From assembly GCA_937991785.1 (NCBI GenBank), contig CALKMO010000358.1, forward strand, positions 1-36,933: 36,933 bases of DNA. Direction: 5' to 3'. A program made the translations under genes and the position numbers. The notes under the pieces were generated by a model that worked only from the letters and a program-made list of their open reading frames with translations, searched no databases and was not told the DNA's origin. The stretch is from an uncultured bacterium (lineage in GTDB: Bacteria > Planctomycetota > SZUA-567 > H5-PLA8 > CALKMO01). Position 1 is the first letter of the stretch, and every line of letters starts with the position of its first letter. Of the stretch, positions 7,931 to 16,368 are shown one piece after another.

Positions 7931-9490
7931 TCAGAACACGGCGCGTTCGCCTATGTTCCGGATCGTCCGCGCCCTCCACCTGAGCGCCTCGTCTCCGCGC
8001 AGGAAATCCACGGGATTGTAATCGTCGGTCAACACGAAGGCTCCGCTCCTCGAAGGCTCGATCTTCAGCCGCTCTATCGCCGCGCTCACCGGATCCACCC
8101 CGCCCGTCCCGAAAACCTCCAGCCAGCCCTTGTTGAACTCGATCTCCCTGTCCGAAGCGAACACCGTTATGGCCTGAACGTCGCCGCCACGTTCGCCGCC
8201 TATCGCCAGAACGTAGCGGAAGACGCTCGAGACGGTCGCATGCACGCATGCGAAGGCCCTGCCGTTCGGAGCGCCTATGTAGTTGACGGCGAGCACGCCG
8301 CCGGGGAGAAGCGCTCTCCTGGCCGCGCGGAACGCTTCCACCGTCGCCAGGTGGAAAGGGAACACATCCCCCGAGTAGGTGTCTATTATGCAGAAATCGT
8401 AACGTTTGCCGCACGACTCGAGGTACTTGCGGCCGTCCTCCGCCGAGGCGAGGCCATCAAAGCCGAAGTGTTCGCGGGCGGTTTCGATTATGGCCGGATC
8501 TATGTCCACGCACTCGACGCGGATGCCGTACAGCGACAGTATCGCCGGCGTCATACCGCCGGCCAGCCCTATGACGAGCGCGCTCCGCCCCTTCGGATCC
8601 GACACCGTGTATGGCAGCAGTTCCTGGAAGTAGTTGGCCGAGAGCCCCTGTCCCTTTGCCGGCCCGCCGCGGGATGTCGGGATCCCCGTCTGGACGATCC
8701 CGTCCACCACCAGCAACTTATACCCGCCCTTTTCGAGGACGGCGATGCGACCGTATGCCGAGTCGCGCGACGCGAGGATCTCGACCGGTTCGCCGTCAGG
8801 CGCAACATAACGGTCGCCCGCTCGGCCTGCCGGCCGCGGCGCCAATACGATTGCCGCCGGCAGAACCGCCGCGGCAAGCCCCCTCGTGCCGAACTCCATG
8901 ACCAGCCCTGCGGCCGCGACGATTGCCGCGGCCGCTGCCGCGCCCCTAAAGCAATCGGACGTCCCGAACGAAGGTATCAGCCACAGGCCCGTCGCCAGCG
9001 TCCCGGCCACGCTGCCCAGCGTCGAAATGGCATAGACCCCCCCGGCCCTGACGCCGACGCCCCGTCCCTCGGCGCACAGGAGCCGGATTATGAATGGGCT
9101 GACCGTCCCGAAAAGGACCAGCGGCGCCGAAAAGACCGCCGCGGCCGAAACCAGGGCGCCGCCTCGCAGGCCCAAGGCATCGTAGCTCGCCTTCAGCGCG
9201 AACCTCAGATACGGACAGGCAGCCACCATCGCCGCTGCGGCCAGCAATATACCGTAGAGCAGCGACGGCCTGGGGAATCGGTCGGAGAGGTACCCGCCGG
9301 CGAAGTAACCCGCGGCGAGCGACAGCAGCGTCACGGATATTATCGCCGCCCAGACGGCCAAGCTGCCGCCGTAAGAGGCGCCTAGGAACCTGGCGCCCAG
9401 CAGCTCGACCGCCATTACGACCGCGCCGCACACCGCTGCGGTCACTAGCAGCCACGCGGCCCGGATACGGACCAAGGCGGGATCCTCCAT
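7931..9490 (-). CDS. Membrane-fused spermidine-synthase-like protein
   Basis: The 519-residue protein joins a hydrophobic N-terminal half (about six membrane segments between residues 12 and 215) to a C-terminal SpeE-like methyltransferase-fold domain. The membrane half contains VELLGARFLGASYGGSLAVW, typical of fused MFS/spermidine synthases. In the soluble half, VIGLAGGMTPAI (306-317) is the nucleotide-type glycine loop, and VECVDIDPAIIETAREHF (325-342) follows. The catalytic segment reads IIDTYSGDVFPFHL (368-381) where polyamine aminopropyltransferases have DxxDPxGP. The second aspartate is thus not in its usual place and true spermidine synthase activity is doubtful. The ATG at 9490 has no clear ribosome site. 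The gene lies between the propeller gene and ispD. Its real reaction is unknown; members of this fused family remain mostly uncharacterised. Confidence 0.85.
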   Translation of the reverse strand: MEDPALVRIRAAWLLVTAAVCGAVVMAVELLGARFLGASYGGSLAVWAAIISVTLLSLAAGYFAGGYLSDRFPRPSLLYGILLAAAAMVAACPYLRFALKASYDALGLRGGALVSAAAVFSAPLVLFGTVSPFIIRLLCAEGRGVGVRAGGVYAISTLGSVAGTLATGLWLIPSFGTSDCFRGAAAAAAIVAAAGLVMEFGTRGLAAAVLPAAIVLAPRPAGRAGDRYVAPDGEPVEILASRDSAYGRIAVLEKGGYKLLVVDGIVQTGIPTSRGGPAKGQGLSANYFQELLPYTVSDPKGRSALVIGLAGGMTPAILSLYGIRVECVDIDPAIIETAREHFGFDGLASAEDGRKYLESCGKRYDFCIIDTYSGDVFPFHLATVEAFRAARRALLPGGVLAVNYIGAPNGRAFACVHATVSSVFRYVLAIGGERGGDVQAITVFASDREIEFNKGWLEVFGTGGVDPVSAAIERLKIEPSRSGAFVLTDDYNPVDFLRGDEALRWRARTIRNIGERAVF

Positions 9491-9518
9491 CCCATATCAG
9501 CGCGCGCCATCGTTTCGG

Positions 9519-9555
9519 CCGGCGGCGGAGGCCCGATGCCGGCCGACGCCGCCGG
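9519..9555 (-). terminator. GC-rich hairpin between the propeller and SpeE-like genes
   Basis: Two perfect 9-bp arms, CCGGCGGCG (9519-9527) and CGCCGCCGG (9547-9555), flank a 19-base loop that itself contains two GGCC blocks able to pair. The hairpin starts three bases after the stop codon of the propeller gene. No T tract follows on the minus strand, so it is not a classical intrinsic terminator. It could attenuate transcription, protect the 3' end, or be chance in GC-rich DNA. Confidence 0.35.
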
Positions 9556-9558
9556 ACT

Positions 9559-12120
9559 CTAGCGCGGGAGGTCGAGCCTGGCCATGCCGGTGAAGGCGGA
9601 CAGCCACAATCGCCGCCCGCCGTCCCCCTCACACAGAACCAGCGGGAAGAACACTTCCTTGACATAATACCGGGGCTTTATCGCCGGGTCACCGGGAGCG
9701 ACGCCCCAAAGGAAATTCCCCTGCGATTTGTCTAGGTGGTCCTTCTTCTCGACCTGCCTGAAGGTCCACTTGGAGGGCTGGGAGGCTGGCACCTCTGAGG
9801 CGGCCATCGGCGTCCAAGTTTTACCGTCAAACTTGGCGGCGTCGAAATCCAGAACCGGCCGGAGAACGTCTTCAATCTGAACGGGCAGCCTCCCCAAAGG
9901 CGCCGGGATGCACGCGGCCAGCAGGTTCCCGCCGCCGTCCTTCGCCAGCCTGGCGACGGTCCTGCCGGCAAAAACGCCGAGGAACTCGAAACGCCCCGTA
10001 TCGAAATCGAGCCGCGATACCAAGCCGCGGTCGGAACCTATGTACAGCGAGCGGCCGTCATCGAGCGCGGCCGTGGCCCGCCAATACCAGCGGAAGTCGG
10101 GCCCGATGAGCACTTTCCAGGTTCCGGCCGCGTCGTCGAACCTCGCCACGCAGCTCTCCGTCACAGCCCAGTGCCGACCGTCGTGCACGAACAGTCCAAG
10201 CAGCATGTCGTGGGCTACGGCTTCCCATAGGTGGTGCCTAAGGTTGGAGCCGATGCGGGTAAGTTCTCCGTAGGATATCTTCAGCACCATGGGCTGTTCG
10301 CCCTGAAGAAACAACTGTTCCGGGCGGTGTTCGAGCCGCGCGACCCATTCCGCGTTCTCCGAGGATCTCGATGCCATTTGCTCGATGCAAGGCCAGTAGC
10401 CGCCGAAGAATCGTTTCGTCCCGAGCCTGGCGGCCGCGAATATCCGCCTGGGCCCCACGCTCAGATCCTCGACATACTGCAGCATGATGGGATCCATGTC
10501 GCGCATAGCGTCTTGGCCGCAGATCATGCGCGTTTCGAGTTCTTTCGCCTCGACCGGGAAGGACGCCCATTTTCCGGTCTTCTCGTCAAACCGATGCATC
10601 CGGAAACTCGCCGCGACGAACGTAGTCTGGTAGGTAGTGGTCATGCCCGGGTGGGCCGACTTTTTGCCATAGCTCCCGTCCATGGTTACGACCCAAACGT
10701 TTCCTTGCTGGAAGCTCAGCGCCGAGACTTGCTCCGCCTTGTTCCCGCCGATTTCCCGCCACGATTGCCACTTCCGCGACGCGAGATCGAAACGCGCTAG
10801 GCCGCCGCCGGTCGGGACGGCGTCCTCCGGCGCCGGCTCCGGTTCGACCGCCACCCACGCCGCGGTCGGCGTCAGGACCAAACGCGCGCATCTGCCGCGC
10901 AATCCTTCCGGCAGGCCGTGTTTTTCCAGTTTTCCCGATGCCGTCTCGTATTCGATAAGCCCTTGGGCGTCAACCGCCCACAGGCGGCCTGCTCCGGCCT
11001 GGGGCTCGGCCCCACCGGGAACGGCCTTCTTCCAAGTCGCGCCGTCATATTCGTAGATATCGCCCCACGAGCACACATAGAGCCGCTCTCCGACGAAAAC
11101 AGGATGAGCTAGAAGGTGCCCGGTGCGGCGTTCCCAATGCGGTATCCATATGCCCTTTTCGACGGCCGAAGCTATCCTGTCGGCGGTCGGTATCGCCGGG
11201 CCGGCCGCCGGTTCCTCGCTCGGCGACCTCGCCATGAACGTGCCCCTGTCCGTAACGATCCAAACGTTCCCGGAAGCAGGATCGGCATGTATGGCAGCGT
11301 ACGCGGCGTTCATGCGCGGCAGGTCCGTTATCCGCTCGCAGCCGACTTCAAGCGCCGACACACCGCCGCGGTGCGCGATCCATAGCGTCTTCCCGTCGCT
11401 TACAAGGCGGTAGACCAGACCGTCGGGCATGCCATCCTTCCGCCCGTAGCTGCGCACCGTTTTCTCTTCCGCAAGGTCCACCTGGATTATCTCGGCGTCG
11501 GATGCGATCCACAGGTTCTTCGAGTCGTGCGCCCACGCCAGAAACTTGCGTTTGTACGGCCAGTACCTCGCCGGGGCAACCGGTACGGCGCCCCTCAGGT
11601 CGTCCGGGACGGCTGCGTTGCGCGTGGCGGGCAGGACGACGCACGCCCCGCACCGCATCCGGCGCCAAAGCTCGTGCCCGGCCGTAACTTTCGGATCCAC
11701 ATGGTCAAGCACCCTGGCCCACTTCGCGCCGCCCTTTTCCTCCGCGACCGCGAATATGTCCACCGACTCGCCTACCATTACCCTGGCCAGGCTTCGGCCC
11801 TTTTCGTCCAGGACGATGTTGTATTCCCCGCCGTGCTCCCCAATGATCTTCGCCGCAGGCGGCCCGCCGTCGGTGCGCACCAACCTGACCTTGCCCGATA
11901 TCCTAACCGCTCCGGCCGGGAGCTCCCCGCAGACCGCACCCGCACCGGAGACGAATGCGGCGCCGAGGATCGCCGCGGCGGCGATCAAGGCTGAGACGGC
12001 GCGAAGGGCAGCTGCACGGGCGGTCGCACGAAGGGCGAATACCAAGCTTAAAAGGGGCCTTGGGGCTCCGGCGGCTCCCATGCCGCCGGCCGCACCAAGA
12101 ACATTATGGTTAGCAGACAT
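9559..12120 (-). CDS. Secreted beta-propeller-like protein of unknown function
   Basis: This 853-residue protein has a long Ala-rich N-terminus with a hydrophobic core at about 41-60, read as signal peptide or anchor. A small beta-rich domain (about 66-145) follows. The rest carries repeated blade-like strands of the two-component-regulator propeller kind: NLWIASD (202-208), KTLWIAHRGGVSAL, GNVWIVTDRG, GRLWAVDAQGLIEYE, GNVWVVTMDG, and near the end RLWLSAFTGMARLDL. These aromatic-flanked repeats suggest one or two beta-propellers facing the periplasm or the outside. No catalytic domain is visible. The start at 12120 is fixed by GGGAGG seven bases upstream; the open frame upstream to 12330 is not needed. 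The gene follows the Gfo/Idh oxidoreductase by 139 bases. Binding of a polysaccharide or protein ligand is a guess. Confidence 0.8.
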   Translation of the reverse strand: MSANHNVLGAAGGMGAAGAPRPLLSLVFALRATARAAALRAVSALIAAAAILGAAFVSGAGAVCGELPAGAVRISGKVRLVRTDGGPPAAKIIGEHGGEYNIVLDEKGRSLARVMVGESVDIFAVAEEKGGAKWARVLDHVDPKVTAGHELWRRMRCGACVVLPATRNAAVPDDLRGAVPVAPARYWPYKRKFLAWAHDSKNLWIASDAEIIQVDLAEEKTVRSYGRKDGMPDGLVYRLVSDGKTLWIAHRGGVSALEVGCERITDLPRMNAAYAAIHADPASGNVWIVTDRGTFMARSPSEEPAAGPAIPTADRIASAVEKGIWIPHWERRTGHLLAHPVFVGERLYVCSWGDIYEYDGATWKKAVPGGAEPQAGAGRLWAVDAQGLIEYETASGKLEKHGLPEGLRGRCARLVLTPTAAWVAVEPEPAPEDAVPTGGGLARFDLASRKWQSWREIGGNKAEQVSALSFQQGNVWVVTMDGSYGKKSAHPGMTTTYQTTFVAASFRMHRFDEKTGKWASFPVEAKELETRMICGQDAMRDMDPIMLQYVEDLSVGPRRIFAAARLGTKRFFGGYWPCIEQMASRSSENAEWVARLEHRPEQLFLQGEQPMVLKISYGELTRIGSNLRHHLWEAVAHDMLLGLFVHDGRHWAVTESCVARFDDAAGTWKVLIGPDFRWYWRATAALDDGRSLYIGSDRGLVSRLDFDTGRFEFLGVFAGRTVARLAKDGGGNLLAACIPAPLGRLPVQIEDVLRPVLDFDAAKFDGKTWTPMAASEVPASQPSKWTFRQVEKKDHLDKSQGNFLWGVAPGDPAIKPRYYVKEVFFPLVLCEGDGGRRLWLSAFTGMARLDLPR

Positions 12121-12259
12121 ATGTGCGCCTCCCAGTTTATATAAAGAGCGCGCCTTCCCGCCGCCGTCGCTGCCGGTTATATGTCCAAGGCCTTCGGATC
12201 CATCGCTCGGTATTCGCCGCACACGGCAATCCTTGAGGTTCCGAATGCGCGCCCGCCCC

Positions 12260-13447
12260 TTACTTCTCCAGGTCCTTATCGAAATATGCCCGAATATCTG
12301 CCGGCACCGGCGGGATATCGAATGGCGCATTGCCCGAACGTATGGATTCGGTCGCCAAGCACCCCGTAGCCACAGCGTTGCGCGCGGCTATGGGCGATGT
12401 CTTTATCTTGCCGCCCTCGCGCACGTAGCGTACGAACTCCGCCACGATGCTAGGATCCGAGCCCCCATGGCCGCCGACGCCCTCGGGCACGTAGTACTGC
12501 TCGTCGCCGAAGGGGTTGTACCCGCAGCGCCTGGTCCATATCCGGATGCAGCTCTCCCCTATGTTTTCGATCCGCCCCTGTGTGCCTATTATGGTGTAAT
12601 TGCGCCAGGCGTCCGGAGTGTAATGGCATTGCTGGTACGAGCAGTAGACACCGCTGTCCAATTCCATCAGCACCATGCTGAGGTCCTCGACATCTATGAT
12701 GGGATTCAGTCCCTTCTGCGAAAGCGGCGGCCAGTTCTCTATACGGAAGCTCGCGTCTCCGCGTTCCTGCGGGCTGTGCCTGTCCTTTATCATATGGTAC
12801 AGCGTCAGCCCGCCCATGCCCACCACGCGCTTGGTATAGCCGCCGCACAGCCAGTGCAGCACGTCTATGTCGTGCGCCCCCTTCTGCAGCAACAGCCCGG
12901 TGGATTTGCTTCGCTCCGCGTGCCAGTCTTTGAAGTATGCGTCCCCGCCGTAGGAGACGAAGTGCCTGCACCAGCCGGCCTTCGGCTCGCCTATCTTGCC
13001 GCTCCTGATTATCTCCCGCATCCGCTGCACGAAAGCGAAGTGGCGCATGTTGTGCCCTATGTAAAGCTTCGAACCGGTTTCCTTCGCCGTGCGGAGCATT
13101 CTATCGCAGCCGGCTATGGTTATGGCCATCGGCTTTTCGCAATAGACCGCCTTGCCGGCCTGAAGCGCCGCCACCGACTGCTCCTCGTGCAGGAAATCGG
13201 GCGACGTTACGAATACGGCGTCCACGTCGTCCCGTTCGAGCAGGCGCCTGTAATCGTTGGCAATGAACGCATCCGGGTATCGCTCTTTGAATTTTTTAAG
13301 CGCCGCTTCGCTCACATCCGCCCCGGCCACTATGCGTACGCCGTCCTGCGGCTTGTGGGCGTGGTTTGCCAACGCCCCGCGGCCGCCGACGCCGATCACC
13401 CCTATTCTCAGTTCCGTTTTCCTCGATTTGCATTTTGTCTTCTTCAT
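12260..13447 (-). CDS. Gfo/Idh/MocA-family oxidoreductase
   Basis: This 395-residue NAD(P)-dependent sugar or cyclitol dehydrogenase has the family's Rossmann half and its C-terminal alpha/beta half. The dinucleotide loop IGVIGVGGRGALANHA is at 15-30. The conserved EKPMAIT is at 104-110, with the lysine used in cofactor and substrate contact. The motif GAHDIDVLHWL (190-200) includes the histidine usual at the active site. The C-terminal part contains IDVEDLSMVLMELDSG, typical of the branch common in planctomycete-like and Lentisphaerae genomes. No signal or Tat motif is present, unlike many relatives, so it should be cytosolic. The start at 13447 has AGGAGGAG close upstream. The substrate cannot be told from sequence. 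Neighbouring glgB and heparinase-like genes suggest work on a sugar or uronic acid. Confidence 0.92.
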   Translation of the reverse strand: MKKTKCKSRKTELRIGVIGVGGRGALANHAHKPQDGVRIVAGADVSEAALKKFKERYPDAFIANDYRRLLERDDVDAVFVTSPDFLHEEQSVAALQAGKAVYCEKPMAITIAGCDRMLRTAKETGSKLYIGHNMRHFAFVQRMREIIRSGKIGEPKAGWCRHFVSYGGDAYFKDWHAERSKSTGLLLQKGAHDIDVLHWLCGGYTKRVVGMGGLTLYHMIKDRHSPQERGDASFRIENWPPLSQKGLNPIIDVEDLSMVLMELDSGVYCSYQQCHYTPDAWRNYTIIGTQGRIENIGESCIRIWTRRCGYNPFGDEQYYVPEGVGGHGGSDPSIVAEFVRYVREGGKIKTSPIAARNAVATGCLATESIRSGNAPFDIPPVPADIRAYFDKDLEK

Positions 13448-13574
13448 CTGTTGCTCCTCCTGAAGAAAACTCGTCGCCAAAAGGTTCCTTCGCGACCGGC
13501 CCTATCGGCTGCAATTCACCGGCCATTCTCTTCATTCAGGCATCCGCTCGCGCCGCTGCGAACCGGTGTCCGGT

Positions 13575-13668
13575 AACCATTGCGGCGGACGCCTCCCATG
13601 AACCATTACGGAGTGGACGCCTCCTCCAAGTCCCCGCTTCTCATCAACCATTGCGCGCCGCATCCTCC
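13575..13668. repeat. Three degenerate 22-24-bp direct repeats upstream of the oxidoreductase gene
   Basis: Three related copies lie at 13575-13596, 13601-13624 and 13646-13668. On the plus strand each begins AACCATT and ends in a CCTCC block; the first two also share GGACGCCTCC. On the minus strand each therefore reads GGAGG, 11-13 bases, then ATGGTT, resembling a repeated ribosome site plus start. The first and third copies on the transcribed strand could open a 39-codon frame (13532-13651) or none. They sit in the 255-base gap between the glgB stop and the oxidoreductase start. Regulator-binding sites or a leader element are possible. Confidence 0.45.
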
Positions 13669-13702
13669 CGCGGCACGCCGCAGCAGCAGGACTCTTTTCC
13701 CC

Positions 13703-15949
13703 TTATCCCAGCTTCGTCGTTCGGCCCTCGGGCCGATACAGTTTGAAGATCAGCCCCCCCAACGGCGGAAGCGTCAGGTTAAGCGAGTAGGGACGATTGT
13801 GCTTGGGCACCGGCTCGGCCTTAGCCCATCCGCCGTTGCCCATGTTGCTTCCCCCGTAACAAGTCGCATCGCTGTTCAGTATTTCCCGATACGCGCCCTC
13901 GAAAGGTACGCCGATCCTGTACCCTTTCCGCGGAACCGGCGTGCAGTTGCAAATGAAGAGCAGCATATCCTGGCGGTCCCGACTCCACCTTAGAAATGAA
14001 ACGACAGTAGAATCGGCGTCAGAAAAATCTATCCACTCGAATCCGGCCGGGTCGTAATCCATTTCGTACATAGCCGGATCGGAGAAGTATATCCTGTTCA
14101 AATCCTTCACTAAGAGCTGCAATCCCTTATGGGGAGCGTACTGGAGCAGATGCCAATCGAGGCTCTCCATGCAATTCCACTCGCGCCACTGTCCAAACTC
14201 CCCACCCATGAACAGGTGCTTCTTGCCGGGGAAACCGTACATATATGTGTACAGTAGGCGCAGGTTCGCGAACTTCTGCCAGGTATCGCCGGGCATCTTA
14301 CTCAGCATCGCTCCCTTGCCGTGCACAACTTCATCGTGTGAAAAGGGCAGGATGAAATTCTCCGAGTAGGCGTAGAGCATGCCGAAGGTAAGCAGATTCA
14401 TGTGATAACGCCGGTAGATGCATTCTTTGCTGAAAAACGAAAGCACATCGTGCATCCATCCCATGTTCCACTTGAATCCGAAACCCAGTCCCCCCAAATA
14501 AGTGGGACGCGATACTCCTGACCAGCTCGTGGACTCCTCCGCTATTGTAATGGCTCCCGGAAATTTCGCATAAATCTGTTCGTTCAAGCGTTTGAGGAAG
14601 GATATGGCTTCAAGATTCTCTTTGCCGCCGTACTTGTTCGGGATCCATTCCCCATCGCGGCGGGAGTAATCAAGGTATAGCATCGAGGCGACAGCGTCGG
14701 CGCGAATTCCGTCCACATGGTACTTGTCGAACCAAAACAGGGCGTTGGCAAGCAGGAAATTCGAGACCTCTGGGCGGCCGTAATTGAATACCTTGGTACC
14801 CCAGTCGCGATGTTCGCCCAGCCTCGGATCGGCATGCTCGTACAGCCCGGTCCCGTCGAACCATGAAAGCCCGTGCGCATCCTTGGGGAAATGGGCGGGC
14901 ACCCAGTCAATTATTACGGCGATCCCTTCCCGGTGGCACATGTCCACGAAGTACATGAAATCCTCTGGGCGGCCGTACCGACTGGTCGGACAATAGTAGC
15001 CGGTAACCTGGTATCCCCAGGACCAGTCGAGAGGATGCTCGGCCACAGGCAACAGCTCAATCGTGTTGTAACCCATTTCCTTGACATATTGAACCAGTTG
15101 GCGGGCCGATTCGCGGTATGTGAGCCAACGGTTTTTCTCTTCGGGCACTCTCCTCCATGAACCTAGATGCACCTCGTAGACAGCCAGCGGTTCGACGTGC
15201 CATTTCCTCTCTCGCCGTCTCTCCATCCAGTCAGTATCGCCCCAAGAGTACTTGTTCAGCGACCAGACCTCCGAGGCCGAGGCCGGCCTCAATTCGCTTC
15301 GGAAGGCGAACGGATCGCTCTTCAGCATCGGGATGTTGTTTCTCGCCTTGACCTCGAACTTATACTTTATCCCCTCGCCAAGGCCGGGGATGAATATCTC
15401 CCATATCCCAGAGGAGCCCAGCACTCGCATCTGATGGATGCGGCCATCCCACGAGTTGAAGTCGCCGACCACGCTGACGCGCTTGGCGTTCGGCGCCCAA
15501 ACCGCGAAATGGACGCCGGGTATGCCGTCCACCGTCATTAGGTGGGCGCCGAGCTTCTCGTAGATCAGCAGATGAGTTCCCTCGGCATAGAGGTGGCGGT
15601 CAAGTTCGCCGAGGATTGGGAGGAAGGAATACGGGTCCCTGATCAACCGCTTGTCCCCATTCCCCCCCTCGATAAGCAGCAGGTACCGGAAAAATTCGCT
15701 CCTTCCCGGCAGGACGACTTCCCAGAAACCATCCCCGTGCACCTTGCGCATCCGGTGCCTTTCGGCCGGTCGCGCCTCTTCTACCACCCACACGGCCGAA
15801 GCGTTGGGCAGAAACGCGCGCACCGCCAAGCATTGTTCCTTCACGCGATGAACAAGGTGCATGCCAAGGACGGCGAAAGGGTCGTGGTGATCGCTGCCAA
15901 GTATCGCGTTGAGATCCGCGTCCGTTACTGTCCTGTCGAATTCAGACAC
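13703..15949 (-). CDS. glgB: 1,4-alpha-glucan branching enzyme GlgB (GH13)
   Basis: GlgB makes the alpha-1,6 branches of glycogen. The 748-residue protein shows the full architecture: an N-terminal module with LGSDHHDPFAVLGMH (17-31), a CBM48 module (about 138-230, GVHFAVWAPNAKRVSVVGDF), the GH13 barrel, and a C-terminal beta domain ending GGLIFKLYRPEG. Catalytic residues are visible: the nucleophile Asp418 in GIRADAV, the acid/base Glu in ITIAEEST (471 or 472), and Asp539 in LPFSHDEVVHGK. The start is a GTG at 15949 with AGGAGG 11 bases upstream. No other glycogen gene (glgA, glgC, glgP) is nearby. Five lines counted by hand inside the gene give 155/300 = 52% G+C, against 63-65% in single lines counted on either side. 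That difference could reflect its origin or its amino-acid content. Confidence 0.97.
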   Translation of the reverse strand: MSEFDRTVTDADLNAILGSDHHDPFAVLGMHLVHRVKEQCLAVRAFLPNASAVWVVEEARPAERHRMRKVHGDGFWEVVLPGRSEFFRYLLLIEGGNGDKRLIRDPYSFLPILGELDRHLYAEGTHLLIYEKLGAHLMTVDGIPGVHFAVWAPNAKRVSVVGDFNSWDGRIHQMRVLGSSGIWEIFIPGLGEGIKYKFEVKARNNIPMLKSDPFAFRSELRPASASEVWSLNKYSWGDTDWMERRRERKWHVEPLAVYEVHLGSWRRVPEEKNRWLTYRESARQLVQYVKEMGYNTIELLPVAEHPLDWSWGYQVTGYYCPTSRYGRPEDFMYFVDMCHREGIAVIIDWVPAHFPKDAHGLSWFDGTGLYEHADPRLGEHRDWGTKVFNYGRPEVSNFLLANALFWFDKYHVDGIRADAVASMLYLDYSRRDGEWIPNKYGGKENLEAISFLKRLNEQIYAKFPGAITIAEESTSWSGVSRPTYLGGLGFGFKWNMGWMHDVLSFFSKECIYRRYHMNLLTFGMLYAYSENFILPFSHDEVVHGKGAMLSKMPGDTWQKFANLRLLYTYMYGFPGKKHLFMGGEFGQWREWNCMESLDWHLLQYAPHKGLQLLVKDLNRIYFSDPAMYEMDYDPAGFEWIDFSDADSTVVSFLRWSRDRQDMLLFICNCTPVPRKGYRIGVPFEGAYREILNSDATCYGGSNMGNGGWAKAEPVPKHNRPYSLNLTLPPLGGLIFKLYRPEGRTTKLG

Positions 15950-16368
15950 GATTCTTTTTTCCTCCTAGCTTCCGAGTTCCGTACACACCCTAAACCTACA
16001 GTACAGAGACCGCCAGGCGACCAGCCTGCGCATTCAAGAGGTCTACCGAGCGGCTATCGTCTTTATGGCGTATAACGCCTGTAATAAGCCTTGTTGCCGG
16101 ACGCGTTCAAGTGCGGCGAATGACCTGTCCCGCGCCTTGATCCGGCCGCAAGATTTGCTCTCTGCCGCAACCTATTCCGCCATATGTTACTGTATGGCGG
16201 CAACCGCCCTCCGGGGAATCATCCATCGGAGTCTACTGGCCGCAACGGAAAATCCGACGAAAATGCCAGTCGGGACATCGCGGCGCGGTCTTTGTCGCCG
16301 TCGTATATTATTTAATTCCGGCCAAGCCATTGAATTGCCGCGCTTTACGCGTGCCGTTTGAGACGCCG
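15950..16368. other. 419-base gap upstream of glgB
   Basis: This gap separates the heparinase-like gene from glgB, both read leftward. It holds a clear hairpin (listed separately) and a small one at 16067-16079 (arms GGCGT and ACGCC, loop ATA). An AT-rich patch lies near 16303-16320 and could contain a glgB promoter, although no good -35/-10 pair is obvious. A 98-codon plus-strand frame at 16065-16361 lacks a ribosome site and looks spurious. A ribosome site for glgB lies at 15961-15966. Confidence 0.4.
16177..16200. promoter_or_regulatory. Perfect 8-bp inverted repeat in the glgB upstream region
   Basis: CCGCCATA (16177-16184) and TATGGCGG (16193-16200) are perfect inverted repeats around an 8-base spacer. 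There is no T run on either side, so a terminator is unlikely. A dimeric regulator's operator, or an RNA hairpin in the glgB leader about 230 bases from the start codon, both fit. Confidence 0.4.

Noticed and set aside
7632-7933. A minus-strand frame starting at the end of the SpeE-like gene and running over the start of ispD
   Set aside because: It begins with a TGATG overlap and reads well for about 20 codons, but then becomes Arg-rich and overlaps the ispD leader in another frame.
11546-13576. A 676-codon plus-strand frame
   Set aside because: It lies antisense to the propeller and oxidoreductase genes, both of which have clear protein features.
13746-13752. Seven-C run inside glgB as a phase-variation switch
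   Set aside because: It encodes the conserved LGGL near the C-terminus and is short; glgB is a housekeeping gene without reason to switch.
16065-16361. A 98-codon plus-strand frame in the gap upstream of glgB
   Set aside because: It has no ribosome site, is Cys/Arg-rich and has no family resemblance; the strong hairpin lies within it.
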